A stretch of DNA of 60,000 nt, taken from Takakia lepidozioides (Eukaryota; Streptophyta; Takakiopsida; Takakiales; Takakiaceae). The notes under the pieces were generated by a model. The model worked only from the letters and a program-made list of their open reading frames with translations. It was not told the origin of the DNA and made no database searches. The stretch spans positions 15,378,001 to 15,438,000 of the forward strand of contig CM060733.1 in the NCBI GenBank assembly GCA_030704615.1. The letters are read 5' to 3'. The translations under genes and the position numbers were made by a program. Below, one piece after another: positions 48,153 through 58,689 of this stretch (positions are counted from its first letter, which is position 1; each line of letters starts with the position of its first letter).

Positions 48153-48289
48153 GGCACCTTCAAGAGATGGAGCCATCAGAGGGCAAGGTGCCTGAGGTGA
48201 TGTGATCCGGCAGGTGAAAGGTAGGCAACAAATGCCTTGACTGTTTCCCCACTGGTTTTCTATTTTTCCCACACAGCAACCAACATCTA

Positions 48290-48880
48290 TTGGCATTGAA
48301 ATAGAAAACAGGGTGAGGGAGAGGAGAGAACCTGATTGGCTGGGGGGGTGGGGTTAGGTGGAATAACCAGTGAAGGGGAGCTCTCCAGGGCAGAGGTCTG
48401 GCTCATATCAGTTACAAAATTTGCAAATCTTCCTGAAAACTGAGATTTGGAGAGCGTTGACATTTGTTGCCAGCTCCTCCCTGCTGCCATCATCTGCTGT
48501 CCACCGGCTCCTCCGAGGAAATCGAGGGCGATTGAGGCTCGACGATGCCACTGATATAGTTCCTGGTTCTTTGGATCTCCATCCGATGATTTTCCTCCTC
48601 AATTTCTGACTCAAGAAGGGCCCCCAACATCTGGAATCCATTAATTAGGGTGTCTTGATTTCTAGTTTGGAGCCTGTGAGAACCTTCTGGCGCATCCAAC
48701 CATTCTTCATAAGTCCATATATCACCCAAAGGTGGGGGTGAGTTGTAGATTTCAGCCTCTTCCATAAAGAGCCAAAACCTGCATTGAGGGTTTGCAGCTG
48801 AACCCTGGATGGTCTTCTAGGTACGATCCCCAAGAGATTTTTGTTGAAGAGGCAAGGAGGTAATGAGGTAATACTGCTCA
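48290..48880 (-). other. Unrecognised minus-strand frames, possibly LINE ORF1
   Basis: A 91-codon frame (48,490-48,765) reads MEEAEIYNSPPPLGDIW and continues as an acidic, Gln/Glu-rich helix. A neighbouring frame adds a Ser/Pro-rich tail. Position upstream of an L1 relic on the same strand makes an ORF1 remnant possible, but I see no zinc knuckle or other diagnostic motif. Confidence 0.25.
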
Positions 48881-49152
48881 AAAGAGCTCTTGAAATTTGA
48901 GTTTGAACAACATTTCAGGATTGCAGGCAGACGGGCACGTCCTAGTTATCATTCCTACGTGACGTGGCGCCGTCACGTCGGCCGTCACATCCGTGCGTCA
49001 CGTCACGTCACGTCAAATCCGGACGTTTATCCGTGTAATTTTTTTATATTTGACTTTTACGATTTACTTCTACCCTTTGTAATGACATGGCAGCCACGGT
49101 GTAAAAGAGACGTGGCCAATCATTAATATTTATTAATTCTTTAAAAAAATGT

Positions 49153-49685
49153 ATCCGCCTATATTGGCGGTTGCATATAATTTATTATTTTTAAAATAAA
49201 AAACGACCGTCCATTTTGGCGGTCGCTTGTATTTTATTATATTTTAAAATAAGCGACCGCCTATATTGGCGGTCGGTTGAAGTTTATTATGTCTTAAATG
49301 AAGCGACCGCCTAGATTGGCGGTCACTTGTACTTTATTATATTATTATTATAATATCTTTGATATATTCTGTAAAGGTCGCTATATATTTTTTTTCAAAT
49401 TTAGCGACCGCCATTTAGCAGTGGTCGCTTATTTTTATTTTTATTCTTAAATAAAGCGACCGCCGTTTGGCGGTCACTTCTTCAGTAAATTTTTGAAAAA
49501 TGCAGCGACCGCCATTTGGCGGCCATCGCTATTTTTGCTAATAAAGAATACAGTGACCGCCATTTGGAGGCGGTCGCTCGGTTTGATTTTGATTCTTTAA
49601 ATTAAGCGACCGCCGTTTGGTGGTCGCTTACTTAATATATATTTTTAAATGATGCGACCGCCATTTAGCGGCGGTCGCGTTTTTT
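49153..49685. repeat. Hairpin array with a 50-bp period (GCGACCGCC / GGCGGTCGC)
   Basis: Imperfect palindromes start at 49153, 49204, 49253, 49303, (49353 missing), 49403, 49455, 49504, 49553, 49605 and 49654. Each has a GCGACCGCC arm, a centre of about 5 bases (TATAT or ATTT-like), and a GGCGGTCGC arm. Linkers are AT-rich. The slot at 49,353 is replaced by AT-rich sequence and a half-site at about 49,376. Such arrays resemble CACTA subterminal repeats, but no terminus was identified next to it. Confidence 0.85.
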
Positions 49686-50339
49686 TTTCCCCTTAGAAAT
49701 CCAGGGACCCACCGCGCAACGTTATTATTATTATTTTTTTATTTTTTTAATAAATTTAAATCATAAAACGACGTCTGACCAGCCACGTGGCGAGGTACCA
49801 CGAGTCAGGAAAAACGAAACAAATGGGATGGGGGGGAGTGGTTTTGAACCCTTGACCTCTCCCATGTGGGTGCGCATGACGAGGTGCGATTGGCCAGTCG
49901 CACCGCGTTGACACTTAACGAAGCATCAAAGGCCTGCCGCTCGTTTTCAAGCATAATGTCATTTTTTGGGGGGGCGCGCGCGCCTATAAACCATTCCCCC
50001 TTCCTTTCTAATCACTTTTGCCCCTCTCGTGGTGTGGTTCCTTGGCATCCTGTAGTCCTTTCGGACTTTGTTGCTTGGCACTGCCAACGGGAGGTGCAAA
50101 GGTGATTATTCATTTTTTTTTTGGGTGGGGGGGTGGGTCGGTTTTCTATTGATCAGTCCCACACCCTTATTCACGGTTCAATCATTGTATCGCCATTTTG
50201 CCGTTTTCGGATCTCCGGCGGCCTGTGATGCAACCATGCACTCTTTTGCCCTTTTCCAGGGCTGCCAGGCTTGCACAAACATTGCAAACGTACACAAACG
50301 TGATGTGGTCGGCATTCTGTTGAACACTTGGTGAGCATC

Positions 50340-50822
50340 CATGATGCTCCCGCACTTAACTATACATGTTGACAAGGGTATTGAGTAGAAAAACATTTGG
50401 CATGAATCCACTTTGGATAATGTGAGTGTGCACCTGCTTTCCACTTCCAGGCCTTTCATTTTGATGCACTTATGCAAGAGACAGACATACGTCTCTGAAT
50501 CTGCTGAAATGCCTCCTTGGTTTAAAGTCTGTAGAGCCTCTTTCATTCTGCCTGCCGCACAAAGTCTTCACACGCCTAGAAGTGCCAGAAGAAGCATTGT
50601 GGACTCCCGCTCTTGATCCTCTTCCAGAAGCCGTGGTCATGGTTGAGGTGCCTGATTTTATCAACTGTGCCGCTGCAGCTGTTGCCTTTGGTTGACCATC
50701 TACCCATGCAGGTTTCTTGTAGCTATCCTTCCACAAGGAATCATAGGTAATCTTGTGCTTGAAATCTGGCCCTCTTGAATGAATCTGGACTCACACTCCA
50801 TCCCTGCTCCTTCAGCTATCCA
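50340..50822 (-). pseudogene. OSB-PPR fusion gene fragment
   Basis: On the minus strand the frame goes from an OSB-like module (KDSYKKPAWVDGQPKATAAA) through a linker to PPR sequence (ADSETYVCLLHKCIKMKGLE, then KCGSIMDAHQVFNRMP). OSB motifs directly preceding PPR repeats suggest a fused organellar nucleic-acid-binding protein. The frame is interrupted. The same sequence occurs on the plus strand at 51,845-52,460, so the two form an inverted repeat around the DYW fragment. Confidence 0.6.
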
Positions 50823-51404
50823 TGCCCCTGCACCAATGTGGAGGTGGCAGAGCGGGCTGCAAAATCTATACTAAAGTACGATCAACAGGATGCTGCAACT
50901 TATGTGTTGCTATCAAACATCTATGCCGCAGCTGGCAGGTGGGATGACAGTGCAAAGGTGAGAAAAATGATGAAGGTCAGGGGGGTTAGAAAGGAGCCGG
51001 GTCGTTGCTACATTGAGGTCAGCAACAGGGTGCACACTTTGGTTGTGAATGACAAATTGCATCCAAAAATTGAGGAAATCCATGCTGAGCTGAGAATGTT
51101 GTCTGGGCAGATGAAGGAGGCAGGGTATGTGCCTGACACGCACATTGTATTACATGATATGGAGGAGGAGAAAAAGGAAGTCTCTCTTTGCCACCACAGT
51201 GAGAAGCTGGCCATTGCTTTTGGGCTGATCAGCACGGCCCCTGGGACGCCTCTCCAAATCTTCAAGAAACTTCGGGTGTGTGCTGACTGCCACACTGACA
51301 CCAAGTTCATCTCAAAGATTGTTGGCCGAGCAATTGTTGTTCGGGATGCTAACTGCTTTCACCACTTCGAAGATGGGGTTTGTTCTTGTGGGGAGTACTG
51401 GTGA
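50823..51404 (+). CDS. E/DYW C-terminal exon of a plant PPR protein
   Basis: The frame is open to the TGA at 51,404. It shows the E-type tail (NVEVAERAAKSILKYDQ, YVLLSNIYAAAGRWDDSAKV) and the DYW deaminase-like domain: the PG box region, HSEKLAIAFG with the H-x-E zinc site, CADCH, and a C-terminal CSCGEYW (E-Y-W in place of the usual D-Y-W). DYW domains act in C-to-U editing of organelle transcripts. No PPR tract precedes it in frame; the upstream DNA is an oppositely oriented OSB-PPR fragment. So this is either the last exon of a rearranged gene or a well-preserved fragment. The ATG at 50,775 lies in the other fragment and is probably not used. Confidence 0.8.
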   Translation, partial: CPCTNVEVAERAAKSILKYDQQDAATYVLLSNIYAAAGRWDDSAKVRKMMKVRGVRKEPGRCYIEVSNRVHTLVVNDKLHPKIEEIHAELRMLSGQMKEAGYVPDTHIVLHDMEEEKKEVSLCHHSEKLAIAFGLISTAPGTPLQIFKKLRVCADCHTDTKFISKIVGRAIVVRDANCFHHFEDGVCSCGEYW

Positions 51405-51694
51405 AGCAATGTTTTTTTGGAAAGGAGTGTGTGTCTTGCTGCATTCACTAAAATGCTGCTGCTTGAGTCATTCACTGTGCTGCGAGAAAGTTGTCTTTGA
51501 TGTACCATCAAGGGCCTCTGAGGCACTTTTCACCATCCAATAGCCAATTGTGGGGCTTACCCAGCAGGAGGTGGAAACTAAACCAGAAATTGGTCCTGCA
51601 TAACCAATGGCAATCTGATTGCAGGCTTAAAGTGTGTGACAGGTGTCTGGCATTGGACTGCATAGTAGTGCCTCAAAGAGAATGTACTCATAAG

Positions 51695-51850
51695 ATGTTG
51701 TTTGCTGTAGCTTTGTGCCATTGAACCCACGCCCAATTTGAGCAGAACACGAAGGGACAGAAACTATCTTTGTCAGGGGGACGCCGGTAGTCTGACTTAC
51801 CTTGAAACAAGCAGTTGATCCGAGTTTTCCAGATATCCCTGTGGATCCAG
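51695..51850 (-). repeat. Second copy of the DIWKTRI exon-like fragment
   Basis: Minus-strand frame IHRDIWKTRINCLFQGKSDY, ending at a TGA. It is homologous to 10,165-10,340. It sits between the DYW exon and an OSB-PPR fragment, and its role is unknown. Confidence 0.55.
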
Positions 51851-52460
51851 ATATGTATGGGTAGATGGTCAACTGGAAGCAACAGTGGCAGTGGCACAGT
51901 TGATAAAATCAGCACCTCGACCATGACCACAGCTTCTGTTCAAGAGGACCCAGAGAGGGAGTCCACAAGGCCTCTTCTGGGACTTCTGGGCACGTGAGAT
52001 TCTTTGTGAGGCAGGCAGACTAATAGAGGCTCTACAGACTTAAACCCTAGGAGGGAGCATTTCAGCAGATTCAGTTACGTATGTCTCTCTCTTGCATGAC
52101 TGCATCAAGATGGAAGGCCTGGAAGCTGGAAAGCAGGTGCACGCTCACATTATCCAAAGTGGATTCAAGCCAAACGTTTTTCTACAGAATACCCTTGTGA
52201 ACATGTATGTTAAGTGTGGGAGCATCATGGATGCTCACCAGGTGTTCAACAGAATGCCTCAACGATCGTTGATCATGTGGAACACAATGTTGGCAGGATT
52301 TACCAGCATGGTTGTGGTACGAATGCTTTGGAAACCTATGACCAAATGATGCGGGAAGGGATGAAGCCTGACCGGGACACATTTGTTTGCGTTTGCAATG
52401 CGTGTGAGCCTGGCAGCTCTAGACAAGGGCAAAGAGGTCCATGGTGACATCGTCAAAGCT
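51845..52460 (+). pseudogene. OSB-PPR fusion gene fragment, plus-strand copy
   Basis: The sequence starts with the OSB tail (VDGQLEATVA-like; GTAGATGGTCAACTGG) and continues to the PPR part (KMEGLEAGKQVHAHIIQSGF, VFLQNTLVNMYVKCGSIMDA, QVFNRMPQRS), then after a frame shift to ALETYDQMMREGMKPDRDTF. These are consecutive PPR-motif repeats of the PLS type. At least one frame change and an early stop (TGA near 52,100) make it non-functional as read. Confidence 0.65.
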
Positions 52461-53334
52461 GCATATATTGGTACACTTTTCTTTCAGATCGTTTTTTGTT
52501 ATAAAACAAGCAGTTTCGGCATTGTACTGTAAAAAACAGGGTAGTTTATTAGTTATCTGAAAATCGTTGGTAAAGCACGTAGGAAATTAAACAGTGTCTG
52601 CGACAACCATGGAGTGGAACTCTGGCGTCAAGATGACCGTAGGAAGCTGCATCGACAGCAGATTAGGCTGCCAATTCGGTACCAGTAACGACAAGGTAAT
52701 CATGTTCGAACAACACATGAGGACTGTTCCAATCTAGATTGCGATCTCTTTGTTCTCCCGCTTTTCAAGTCCACACGGTGAGGATCTTGGCAATTGGAAG
52801 AAACAAACTGTACAGCGATGAAATATCGCAATAAAACGAATGGCTGTATCAGAATGACAACAGGTCAGGACAACTTCAAACGGCAAAGCGTGGGCTTGTT
52901 AGTTGTGCGGGACAATTGGAGGGGACTCCGGAAAACCTATGACTCAGTGGCAGGGTCAAAGACCCTAGAGCCACCACCAAGGAATTGATTTCGAAGAAAC
53001 AAACAAATCTGTATGTAGCGAAACTATGACGAAGGGCGAAAGGAGTGACTTTTTACCACCGATGGACCTGAGAATTTACAAGCTGATATGGGGTATATTA
53101 TTGTAGTTTGTCACCATGTTTGACGATTTATGGAGCAGATTGGCAGCAGCGCCAAATTATTGAGTCGACGACACTCACGGTAGCCGATTAATTGAGTTTT
53201 TACTTCATGGATGGATGAAAAATCCTAAAATTCGCATGGATGAGTTGGATGAATGAAATGACAATTCACGCCAACTAGTCATCCATATGGATGGATGAAA
53301 AGCCAGCTTTCATTGGCCTCTAAGACTTTCATCC
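52461..53334. other. No gene recognised
   Basis: Only short frames without motifs. ATGGATGGATGAA words recur at 53,205-53,305 in both orientations, a small local repeat. Confidence 0.35.
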
Positions 53335-53520
53335 ATGTTGAATATTAAACTATAGTCCCTCCAAGGATACAATAGTTTAAGGAATATTTTTCCTTAGTTT
53401 ATTGGACTCAAAAACAGTATAAATGAAGAGCAAAGCCTTTCTTGCTCTTCATCTAGCTCATTTCAAAGCAATTCCTGTCGGGAACCGCCGTATACATCGT
53501 CTCTCTCCTCCAGTGACAAT
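53335..53520 (+). promoter_or_regulatory. LTR-like segment with TATA box
   Basis: The segment begins TGTTGAATATTAAACTATAG and contains AGTATAAATGAAG (TATA-like, about 53,413), followed by a pyrimidine-rich stretch. That is the usual composition of a plant LTR U3/R region. No 3' CA end or target duplication was found, so a solo LTR is only a suggestion. Confidence 0.3.
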
Positions 53521-53640
53521 GGGTCCAATGTCAGGCTCTCAATTGTCCTCCATAACTGCAACCTTAAGTCCAGCAGACTTATAGGTAGGAGACGCGTCCC
53601 GTGGTTGCTATGCCGCAACCTCTTGAGCAGTACTTCCTGC

Positions 53641-54790
53641 CTACTCAGTCAATGACAAGGCCTCATCCTGCCCCATCATCTCATCATTGAGGACCTCCTC
53701 AACCCGAGAAGAATCCCCAATCTCATCCATCACAGCCGCCTTGGCTGCCAACTCCTTCTGAACCTCGAGCACCTCCCACGTGTGCCATGGGTGTCTACAC
53801 CCCGTGGTCCTTACCAGCTCGCCCCCACTCACTGCATGTACCGTCTCGGTAGGCAGAGAGACCGTCAAGGGAAGTGCACTCCACACTCTACGTTGCTCAG
53901 CCATAGCCAAGCTGATAATCCAGGTCAAGCAATTTAGATCCATTGCTTGTCCCAACATCTGACGACGTGATGCCTCAGAAAGAGAAGGCACCGCCGTGGT
54001 CCCGTGGGCCCGCTCTCGCTTGTCGGCATTAGGCTCCACTAACTGCTGCAACTGAGCATCCCACAGGAGGCCAGGTCCGCTATCCCGGAAAGCATGCGAT
54101 CTTGGGAAGCTGAGTAGTGTAGGTAGTGCTGCTCGTGGTTGACCCACCTTGTTGACCACTGCCAAAAGCAAAATGGTCATTGTCTCACACGCTGAGACTG
54201 CCTCCCTATGTCCAAAATGCTATCCACTGTAAGGCGTGCTGGCCGCTGCACCCCATCAAATGCACGCTTAAGCAGTGCGGGTGGCATCAAGTTAGTCCAC
54301 CATAACCGTGGACAATGAGCCCGTGAACCCACTGCAGCTGCATCCAGCAACACTGCTGACCCAAGCCACGACCGGACTTGATGCACACTGGCCATCACCC
54401 TGGCACGAGAATCGCCCATCAGTGGCACATTCTCCAAGATGTATGCTGGAGATACAGCCTGCTGAAGCTATAAGTGGCACAAAATCCGCACCATCTCCCA
54501 AAACAGACCCGACCTTGAGTCTCGCAATCCATTGCCATGCCCGGCTGATGAATACCCTTGGCAGGGCCAACCTGCCACTACAAAAATCAATGGAGCCAAC
54601 CCGCTCCAAATCCTGCGCCCCCAACAATGAAATGTCTGCTGGCAAGGCCTGTTGATATCCACGAGATGCAGACACCGGCAACAACTCAGGGTACTGCTAC
54701 ATCAACTGAGCAACATGGTGTAGGGAGACGCGTCGTGCAGTCTCATCCCTCTCCACATACAAGTACCGCCGTACTCGTACACATGAAATG
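53641..54790 (-). pseudogene. Retrotransposon-type C5-cytosine methyltransferase, motif II to motif X
   Basis: Minus-strand frames carry, in order, YLYVERDETARRVS (motif II-like, about 54,765), VVAGWPCQGYSSAGHGNGLR with the Pro-Cys catalytic pair (motif IV, about 54,580), MENVPLMGDSRARV (motif VI ENV, about 54,437), and RAHCPRLWWTNL (motif VIII, about 54,330). They end with GQAMDLNCLTWII (motif X-like, about 53,930). The enzyme type methylates cytosine in DNA. Three frame changes break it, and it starts just after where motif I should be. The general pattern is DNMT3/DRM-like rather than DNMT1, judged by length only. Reports of cytosine methyltransferases inside plant-lineage retrotransposons fit this. 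Confidence 0.75.
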
Positions 54791-55084
54791 GATCAAAACA
54801 AACTCCGTTCGACGGTCCCGAGGAGGGAGGACAAAGATAAAGCAGACATTGGGAGGGGAGGATCCAGAGGATCCCCGAAAGGAAGTTCTAAAAACCAAAC
54901 TAGTGTAGATCCAAGATGGGCATAAGGACCGGTTGACACTCTGAATTGCTTTCGTTTATGGATCTCAAAGGACAGATGAATGAGTTGAAAAGGAATCCCA
55001 AGGAATAAAGCCAAGTCAAAAATCAGAGCAGGCGAGGCATGAGAAGAGGCCATAAACAAGGAAGGAAGGCGCTTGGAAGGCTCT

Positions 55085-55265
55085 GGCCGGGTATCAACCA
55101 GGGTATCAAGTATCAACTAGGGTATTGAATAACTGACCCGGTTGGTATTGGCAATTCCAATACTATGGTTGATAACCGGACCGGCTGGTATTGCCAAGGC
55201 AATACCCTGGTGCATACCCGTATTATGGGCAAAAACAATGACTATACCATGGTATGAATAGGAAA
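55085..55265. repeat. GGTATTG/CAATACC-rich repeat segment
   Basis: GGTAT and its complement ATACC recur about a dozen times, for example GGGTATCAACCAGGGTATC and GGTATTGCCAAGGCAATACC, the latter a short perfect palindrome around 55,190. No coding content is seen. Confidence 0.5.
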
Positions 55266-55492
55266 TTGGCTGAGTGCACAACATGTTAGGGGTAAGAGGG
55301 TACACATGTCAGGGAGGCCCCAAGGGCCCGCCACTATGCTTCATTTCCTACCACATGTAGGGCGGGCCGCCCCTATCCTTTAAGTTTTTTTATCACATGT
55401 AGTATATGTGTCTTATGTTTATTTGACAATGAGGGTTGCAATCAGTTTTCTTTTAACTAATCTTGCTTCAATTTGGATACTAAAATCTACAA

Positions 55493-55763
55493 TGTTGTTG
55501 TTGTTGTTGTTGTTGTTTTTATTTTTTATTTTTTATTTTTTTAAGGTAAGGAAACATGGGAGCGACCTGCTCACAATTGGCCCTTAAGGAGGGGGGAAAA
55601 TTAACCCCCTTTCAGATAAGCCATTAGGCACACAGGTGGGAAACGCCACCACCAGACCAACCGGTCACGAACGATCCACACACCAGGCAGGGCAGCGGGT
55701 TTGAACCCCGAACCACCGGGGCGACACATTGTGCACTTACCAGCTAAGCTACCAGCTGATGTG
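55493..55763 (-). mobile_element. tRNA-derived SINE with (AAC)n tail
   Basis: On the minus strand box A is TAGCTTAGCTGG (plus 55,740-55,751) and box B is GGGGTTCAAACCC (plus 55,697-55,709), a typical tRNA-like promoter. The body is followed by an A-rich and then AAC-repeat tail (plus 55,493-55,545). No target duplication was verified. Confidence 0.7.
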
Positions 55764-56416
55764 CTTGTTATTATGTAATGCAAAGACTGAAATTTGCAAC
55801 ATAATAATTAAGTAGGGCTTCGCGTTGCTCCGCACTACTAGCAATGAATTCTGAGAACTACGTTCAATTGGTACCAAAAAGGCGGGGTCATTTGCAAGGT
55901 GTTACATACATACATCCCGTGTTTCATTGTTTTGTGCAAGAAGAATGGTGAAGTGTTGCCGAAGCTATCATGTCATGTCTCCGTATTTCATTGTTTGATG
56001 CAGCTACCTCTATATATACCCAAGAAGTGAGGGGGAGTTGAACCGCCTTTTCTGTATTTTTCTCTTCGTAGATCGGAAGTCGGTTGTTTGTATCTTTTCC
56101 GTCGCTCATCATTTAGTCTCTCATCATTTAGTTTTATTGTCTTGATAAAAAATAATTGATGACGCATTCCCCATAGAGACATGTTTGAACCACTCTGAAG
56201 ATGTGAACGACAAATGTGATCCTAATTGGATTTTTCAGCTCAAAAACTCAAACGTCGCCTTAAGGTTATGTGCTTGAGAAAACTGCCTCCACCCCACATT
56301 TAGACGCGTATGCAAATGTTTTACATATCACATCACAGGCCAATGTTTGCCAACAATGTCCACCAGCAGTAATTCTGTATTTGCTTAGATTGAAGCCCAA
56401 GTGCAACCTCTAGGCC

Positions 56417-56600
56417 CTAGGGTAGCCTTTGCCGTTGGCCCAAGTGTCCAATGTCATCTAAATAAGTTTTTTTCCAGAGAGCCTACAACCAGATTTGAAC
56501 CGGAGACCTTTCCCTTGATATCTCTCCCGTCGGGGCTCCAACCGTTGCCCCAGGAATGCCCACTTTGCCATTTTTGCTATTTTTTGTGAATTTCCAGTGA
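56417..56600 (-). mobile_element. SINE-like repeat, copy 1
   Basis: On the minus strand the box A-like sequence TGGGGCAACGGTTGG lies at plus 56,538-56,552 and the box B-like sequence GGTTCAAATCTGG at plus 56,489-56,501. The segment is repeated, in the same orientation, at 57,131-57,295. A (AACAA)n tract lies at 56,738-56,767. Confidence 0.55.
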
Positions 56601-56799
56601 CCAAAAGTACTTGGAATTCCACATCTCCCACATTGCAGGTCCAAAAATCGTGAGACCAAGCCCGTGCACCCCTCCTCGTCGAGGGCTTTCCAACGGTACT
56701 AAGCACCACGGCTTGCGGTTTGGGACATCTCAACGTGACAAAACAAAACAAAACAAAACAAAACAAACGTTTTAATTCATATATTGACTAGGGTAGCTG

Positions 56800-57070
56800 T
56801 GCCGTTGGCCCAAGTTTCCAGTGCTATCTAAGCCCAAGTACATTCTCCTATGTCGAGGCCCAAGTGTCCCATGTGCATCTCCTATGTCGAGGCCCATCCA
56901 AGCCCAAGCGCAATCTTCTATGTATCCAAGTGCATCTCCCATGTAGAGGCCCAAGTGTCCAGTGTCATCTAAGCCCAAGTGCAATCTTCTATGTATCCAA
57001 GGGCGTCTCCCATGTGCATCTCATATTTCCTATGTATCCAAGTTCGTCTCCCATGTCAAGGCCCCATTTT
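56800..57070. repeat. Short tandem units related to the SINE 3' part
   Basis: Words such as GGCCCAAGTGTCC, CTATGTATCCAAG and GCATCTCCCATGT recur four or more times in about 60-bp units. They match the SINE's inner 3' segment (CCCAAGTGTCCAATGTCATC), so they are probably local amplification of it. Confidence 0.55.
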
Positions 57071-57130
57071 ATTTTTCATGAATTTATTGAGTGGTAATAT
57101 CCAATCATTATTGATATATCTCTCGTCTCT

Positions 57131-57295
57131 AGGGTAGCCTGTGCCATTGGCCTAAGTGTCCAATGTCATCTAAGTCCAAATGTATTTTTTTCCACATAGC
57201 AACCAGATTTGAGCCGGAGACCTTTCCCTTGATATCTCTCTTGTCGAGGCTCCAACCATTGTGCCAGGAATGCCCACTTTGCTATTTTTCACAAC
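57131..57295 (-). mobile_element. SINE-like repeat, copy 2
   Basis: Same arrangement as copy 1: box A-like TGGCACAATGGTTGG at plus 57,252-57,266 and box B-like GGCTCAAATCTGG at plus 57,203-57,215. The two copies look closely similar over about 165 bp. Confidence 0.6.
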
Positions 57296-57329
57296 AAAAA
57301 AACATCAATAAACACAGATAATGATGCGA

Positions 57330-58605
57330 TCCAGCCCATCATGGACACGTCCGGACTCATCGATTTTGACGGAATCGACATAAAGCATGATGACCTAATC
57401 TCCAATGCCTACAACAAAACATGTACCTGTCATACACGCATAAAACCAAAATGGTTAACGAATACGCAAACCCAAAACTGATCGCGTACATGTTTCCAAC
57501 GTTATTTCCGTTTGGAATCGGCATAACCGAAATGAAAAACCGTCCAATTAAAGTAACTTTGGAGGCCCACATTGGGTATTTGATGAGTCTACCTGATATC
57601 CATCACGACTTTTCGAAATACCACTTGTTTCCATTCTTCATGTTCAATTTGATGCAACGTAGACCAATATGTCTAGGCGCAAAATTGATAGTGTCGAGAT
57701 CGGCATTTCAAAGTGAAGCATAACTCCTTAACAATATTCGTTCAGAAGACTTCAACGACATAATAGACGACGTGAAAACAATAAACAACAAACCGGAAAT
57801 ATAAAAGTTATTGCGACACTTGAAAATATCAAGTAAACATGTGATGACATTTGGTAGCAGTTGCGCAATACAGAGAAACGAAATATTCAGCATGATGCAG
57901 CAGTTGGGAACACCAAGTTTATTCTTCATTTTGAATCCAGTATTCATATATCGTCCTCTAGTGTCCCTACTAAGTGGGAACGACATCAATCTTGACATTT
58001 TTTTCGACAATAACCTCCCGGACCACAATGAAAGGCGTGCAATTGCCACTACGAATCCGAGATCTCAAGCTAAATCTGTACACATCAATTTTTAAATACC
58101 TACTCCATATCAGAGAGACTGCCAAAACTACCACAACAAATATGGGGAGTACTTGGAAACTAAACGCATATTACGGTTGTTACGAAACCGCGAAAAATGG
58201 TTCACTTCACATACACACATTGTTGTGGCTTAAAATTAATTTAAATTCAATTAAATTCTGGAATGGCTTGAGGGGTGAGCACGTCGATGGGGAGGCAAAT
58301 GATTTATTCGTCTGTTGTGTCTCCGCACATGTGTCGCACACATGTTCAAGCACATGGGGGCAAAAGAGGGGCTTCAACCACATCCGTTCAATGGGTGCAA
58401 TAGTCGTGCACGCATTGCACGATTTCTTTTTCGTATTGAACAAAAACCAGATGACAAGTGAACGCCTCGTTGGCCCATCGAACAAATTTCGATTGATCTC
58501 ATATTACACTGGGACGTATCGAGAGGGTACATTGAACACACTGGCCAAAGTCTCAAAGCGAACGAAAATCATTTGGATGGGCAACCATCCATTGGCCCAT
58601 TGAAC
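57330..58605 (+). pseudogene. Helitron Rep-helicase N-terminal part, broken
   Basis: Three successive plus-strand frames give MVNEYANPKLIAYMFPTLFP (about 57,450), then CAIQRNEIFSMMQQLGTPSL and IFFDNNLPDHNERRAIATTN, then AYYGCYETAKNGSLHIHTLL (about 58,170-58,230). The last contains the HUH nuclease H-x-H site of Helitron Rep. The order matches the Helitron_like_N plus Rep region. Stops and frame changes inactivate it. The helicase domain is absent, and no Helitron termini were seen. Confidence 0.7.
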
Positions 58606-58689
58606 GGTTTTCATAGACCGCTCCATACTGAGACATAAAAAGCTGGTTTAGCATCTGTGTATGTTTGGACATGTTCCTATGTTCCTCAC

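Noticed and set aside
55675-55765. A tRNA gene on the minus strand
   Set aside because: Box A and box B are tRNA-like, but the body continues well past the tRNA length and ends in an A/AAC tail. A SINE fits better.
56489-56552. A tRNA gene on the minus strand
   Set aside because: The same promoter-like unit recurs at 57.2 kb with the same long 3' part, so it is a repeat and not a tRNA.
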